NCBI GenBank assembly: GCA_034401795.1
Contig: JAVVLW010001440.1
Location: 271,501-335,500 of the forward strand
Source of the DNA: Chaetoderma sp. LZ-2023a
Taxonomy: Eukaryota > Mollusca > Caudofoveata > Chaetodermatida > Chaetodermatidae
Direction of reading: 5' to 3'
DNA length: 64,000 bases
Part shown: one piece after another, positions 63,626 to 64,000 of the stretch
How positions within the stretch are numbered: position 1 is the first letter of the stretch
Layout: every line of letters starts with the position of its first letter
Made by a program: the position numbers and the translations under genes
The notes under the pieces: generated by a model
What the model was told of the DNA's origin: nothing
Databases searched by the model: none
What the model saw: the letters and a program-made list of their open reading frames with translations, nothing else

Positions 63626-64000
63626 GCGTGCGGGCAGGCGTCTGCACGGTGGACCTGCGCAGTTTGCCTTGAAAAATATTTGATTGAACCGTAGTTCCTA
63701 ATTATATTGGCTAAATTGTGGCCCAATTCCTTCAGCGAGATTCAGAGGAAAAATGTTTTTTTAAACTAGGTTATCCAAGATAAGTCTACCACTCATGTTG
63801 AACATATGAACACGCTTTGTTCAGCTCTTGCCTTATATGAAGACCATGGAGTTTCTTGAGCTTCATGCAAAACAGTTTCACAGAAGGTCTTTAAATGTAA
63901 TTTCCTAAAGAGTGCAACATCCAAGATGCAGATTCTCGGGACCAACCCTGGATCTGACCCTATGGATCCTTCCAGACCAGCCGTATTTACGGGCTCGCTT
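63626..64000. other. No recognisable feature
   Basis: Nothing recognised up to the window end. Confidence 0.4.

Overview
The window reads as repeat-dense, gene-poor chromosomal DNA of an invertebrate animal. The Tc1, Ty3/Gypsy, I-type LINE, CR1-like LINE, hAT-MITE and tRNA-SINE content is animal. A lophotrochozoan such as a mollusc, brachiopod or annelid fits best, but this is inference from repeat content; no host marker gene was found. No rRNA gene, true tRNA gene, operon or CRISPR array is visible. Long unbroken reading frames are almost all transposon-derived or low-complexity antisense frames.

Layout. 1-17.9 kb: mostly unrecognised intergenic DNA with a roughly 400-bp palindromic, CRE-rich interspersed repeat (copies 1-5 of 8), a hAT-type MITE with an 8-bp target duplication (5.6 kb), two tRNA-derived SINEs (7.7 and 11.8 kb), three fragments of one LINE family (8.9, 12-13.5, 15.3-16.7 kb) and microsatellites. 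17.9-24.5 kb: two head-to-tail copies (A, B) of a repeat of about 3.2-3.4 kb. Each carries a minus-strand Pol II promoter module (two CCAAT boxes, a CRE, a TATA box); copy B also has a perfect five-unit heat-shock element. 24.6-32.9 kb: an 8.3-kb I-type LINE on the minus strand with a 12-bp target duplication, nearly intact ORF1 and ORF2, a 5'UTR with tandem monomers and a 3'UTR rich in repeats. It split a 229-bp subrepeat lying upstream of copy B.

33-43.1 kb: subrepeats ending in TGTAG and abutted by a polypurine tract (33.27 kb), a minus-strand frame encoding two C2H2-like fingers behind its own CRE/TATA module (34-35.5 kb), a decayed Ty3/Gypsy RNase H-integrase segment (38.3-39.7 kb), then a third promoter repeat (C) and its upstream subrepeat (40.2-43.1 kb). 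All are on the minus strand and may be parts of one very large Gypsy-type element with unusually long, promoter-rich terminal repeats; this is a hypothesis. 43.4-46.3 kb: a satellite with alternating spacings of about 170 and 215 bp, interrupted by an internally deleted Tc1 element. 46.4-51.9 kb: simple repeats, a second short tandem repeat and an unusual array of AT-rich palindromes. 52-64 kb: a decayed CR1-like LINE (53.2-55.0 kb), two more palindromic repeat copies, long (TA)n tracts and unrecognised DNA.

Mobile elements are nested and target one another: a SINE sits in the microsatellite tail of a LINE, the I-type LINE in a promoter subrepeat, and Tc1 in a satellite. Promoter-type motifs (TGACGTCA, CCAAT, TATA, heat-shock pentamers) are concentrated inside the repeats.
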